DNA of 64,000 nt from Robiginitalea biformata HTCC2501 (GTDB lineage: Bacteria; Bacteroidota; Bacteroidia; Flavobacteriales; Flavobacteriaceae): assembly GCF_000024125.1 (NCBI RefSeq), contig NC_013222.1, forward strand, positions 682,001 through 746,000, in the 5' to 3' direction. Below the pieces are notes generated by a model, which worked only from the letters and a program-made list of their open reading frames with translations, was not told the DNA's origin and searched no databases. The position numbers and the translations under genes are program-made. Of this stretch, positions 62,756 to 64,000 are shown in pieces (position 1 is the stretch's first letter; each line of letters opens with the position of its first letter).

Positions 62756-63621
62756 TTAAAGTCGATGTAATTCAACGGGTTGACCGGGTTGCCGTTTTTC
62801 CAGAGTTCAAAGTGCAGGTGCGGGCCCGTGGTAAGCTCCCCGGTGTTCCCTACCGAGGCGATGACCTCCCCGGAGCGGACGACTTCGCCCTGCTCTTTGG
62901 CCAGCGACCCGTTGTGTTTGTATACGGAAAGGAGGCCGTCTTTATGCTCCAGGATAACCACGTAACCGGTGGCGGCCGTCCATTCGGAGAAGATGACCGT
63001 CCCGTTGGCAACCGCTTTCACCGGGGTGTCCCGGGGGGCTACCACGTCCACCGCATAGTGCCGGCCTTTGGGGTCGTACCCCTGGGTGACCGTCCCGGTA
63101 AGGGGGGCAAACAACAGGGTGCTCCCGTCGGCGCTCGGCCGTTCGAACAAATTGTACTTGTCCTCTAGGGCCACCTGTGCCCGCAGGACGCTGTCTTCGC
63201 GGATCGGGCTCAGGTCTACCTGGGCGGGATCGATTTTAAAAGGCTCGAAAACGGAGTCCCGGTTGCTCTGGTTATTTTCGATGTCCCCCCGGAGGACTTT
63301 GCGGATGTTATCAATATACCTATTGGTATAGTTGAGAACGGTTACCAGGGAATCCGTGGTATAGGTAAGCTCGGTAGCCTGTCGTTTCAGGGCGGTGGAG
63401 GAATAGCCGGGGATATATTCCCGCAGCGGGGTGAAGGCAATCAGCAGGGTAGTCAGCGCAATAAGGCCAATGACGGCCAGGGACCCGGATACAAATACAT
63501 TCAGCCGGCTCAGTTTAAAGGATATCTTCTCCTCAAAAGTGTTCTCGTTCAGGATAACCAGCCGATACTTGTGCAAGAGTTTGCGCCTGATCTCCTTCCG
63601 TCGTTTATCTTTCTTCGCCAT
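62752..63621 (-). CDS. M23 family metallopeptidase (LytM-type), membrane anchored
   Basis: A 289-residue peptidoglycan endopeptidase: a basic cytoplasmic N-terminus, one membrane helix at about 36-62 (LNVFVSGSLAVIGLIALTT), a coiled region, and the LytM domain at about 180-285. Unlike the EnvC-like protein at 13538-14758, the zinc ligands are kept: H and D in GRHYAVDV, and HLH in GPHLHFEL. It probably cuts cross-links in the periplasm. It is the first gene of an operon with GH3. Confidence 0.92.
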   Translation of the reverse strand: MAKKDKRRKEIRRKLLHKYRLVILNENTFEEKISFKLSRLNVFVSGSLAVIGLIALTTLLIAFTPLREYIPGYSSTALKRQATELTYTTDSLVTVLNYTNRYIDNIRKVLRGDIENNQSNRDSVFEPFKIDPAQVDLSPIREDSVLRAQVALEDKYNLFERPSADGSTLLFAPLTGTVTQGYDPKGRHYAVDVVAPRDTPVKAVANGTVIFSEWTAATGYVVILEHKDGLLSVYKHNGSLAKEQGEVVRSGEVIASVGNTGELTTGPHLHFELWKNGNPVNPLNYIDFN

Positions 63622-63730
63622 GGATCGGGAGTCAAATCGAGATGATTTGTCTAAAATAAGGCTTCTGCCACAATAAAACGGGCAGGAATATGTTTTTTCA
63701 TTACCTTTACATTCCTAAAATGAAGCAGGC

Positions 63731-63913
63731 ATGAATGCACTTTTATTATTCTTAGCAATTGGGCCCTGGCAGATTGCCATCATCGTCCTGGTGGTATTGT
63801 TGTTGTTCGGCGGAAAGAAAATCCCCGAGCTGATGCGCGGATTGGGCAGCGGGATCAAAGAATTCAAGGATGCCTCCCGCGAAGACGAAAAGCTGGACGA
63901 AAAGAAAGACTGA
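63731..63913 (+). CDS. tatA: Sec-independent protein translocase subunit TatA
   Basis: A 60-residue TatA/E protein: short N-terminal membrane helix ([15 protein letters not shown]), the [14 protein letters not shown] amphipathic helix with its conserved Phe-Gly, and a charged tail. It forms the Tat pore for folded proteins. It is divergent from the M23 gene; tatC is not in view. An intrinsic terminator follows. Confidence 0.95.
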   Translation: MNALLLFLAIGPWQIAIIVLVVLLLFGGKKIPELMRGLGSGIKEFKDASREDEKLDEKKD

Positions 63914-63970
63914 ATTTTCGGAACGGTCGGGATTCCACCGCACATTCCGGATTGAATTTGATATTGTATA

Positions 63971-63994
63971 AGCACCCTGCAGGGTGCTTTTTTT
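63971..63994 (+). terminator. Terminator after tatA
   Basis: A perfect palindrome AGCACCCTGCAGGGTGCT (7-bp stem, loop TGCA) followed by a run of T on the plus strand, 57 nt after the tatA stop. Confidence 0.88.
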
Positions 63995-64000
63995 ATTCCC

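Overview
The window reads as chromosome from a marine-type member of the Flavobacteriaceae (Bacteroidota) with unusually high GC for that family. Support for this: gliding and type IX secretion genes (gldH, a SprE/PorW-like TPR lipoprotein), a split ATP synthase operon with the long Bacteroidota AtpB, several families restricted to the phylum (DUF4292, DUF5687, DUF4254, DUF6427, DUF6909-like), weak Shine-Dalgarno sequences, and many promoters of the flavobacterial type (TTG, 17-23 nt, TAnnTTTG). A Robiginitalea-like organism would fit, but that is inference. No rRNA, tRNA, insertion sequence, prophage or CRISPR array was recognised.

Layout. 1-3665 (minus): ricT-like, gldH and a cut-off penicillin-binding protein 1A, preceded by trhO. 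3903-4062: a probable small RNA with its own terminator. 4133-7776 (plus): recA, a lipoprotein, an ECF sigma factor and a membrane protein with a beta-barrel end. 7773-13528: plsC, trpS, dprA, an HU/SPOR protein, a thioesterase and an aldo/keto reductase. 13538-18986 (minus): a tightly overlapping envelope operon (lipoprotein, flippase, dut, TPR protein, DUF4292 lipoprotein, EnvC-like protein). 19089-28084 (minus): sprE, bactofilin, atpZ, a small membrane protein, then atpB-E-F-H-A-G ending at a strong terminator. 28114-34001: an ABC exporter pair, a PaaE-like reductase, a patatin and a DegP-type protease. 34002-36638: AhpD-like protein, ArsS radical SAM enzyme and a TetR regulator, with paired palindromes around them. 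36602-40886: a GT9 glycosyltransferase, DUF4254, DUF6427, DUF6341 and purD. 41120-59520 (minus): a large polysaccharide locus. 59527-63913: a DUF6909-like protein, a GH3 protein, an M23 peptidase and tatA.

The polysaccharide locus encodes UDP-glucuronate and UDP-xylose synthesis (ugd, uxs), dTDP-rhamnose (rfbBACD), GDP-fucose (gmd, fcl), a chain-length regulator, a flippase, two polymerase/ligase-like membrane proteins, two sulfotransferases, two glycosyltransferases and a priming transferase. It looks like a Wzx/Wzy pathway for a sulfated, deoxyhexose-containing glycan. Its middle is visibly more AT-rich than the rest of the window, and one edge of that shift lies inside the priming transferase gene.

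The most unusual signal is a 20-bp palindrome (AACCGACC-N4-GGTCGGTT and variants) found six times, always as a pair 125-128 bp apart, in three intergenic regions. Two pairs flank the AhpD-ArsS module next to a tetR gene; the third lies between the convergent trpS and dprA genes. The spacing is close to 12 turns of DNA and suggests looping by the TetR-type regulator, although the trpS-dprA pair has no obvious promoter to control. Other points are the hairpin between atpE and atpF, the structured RNA upstream of recA, and a 3'-truncated rfbD.
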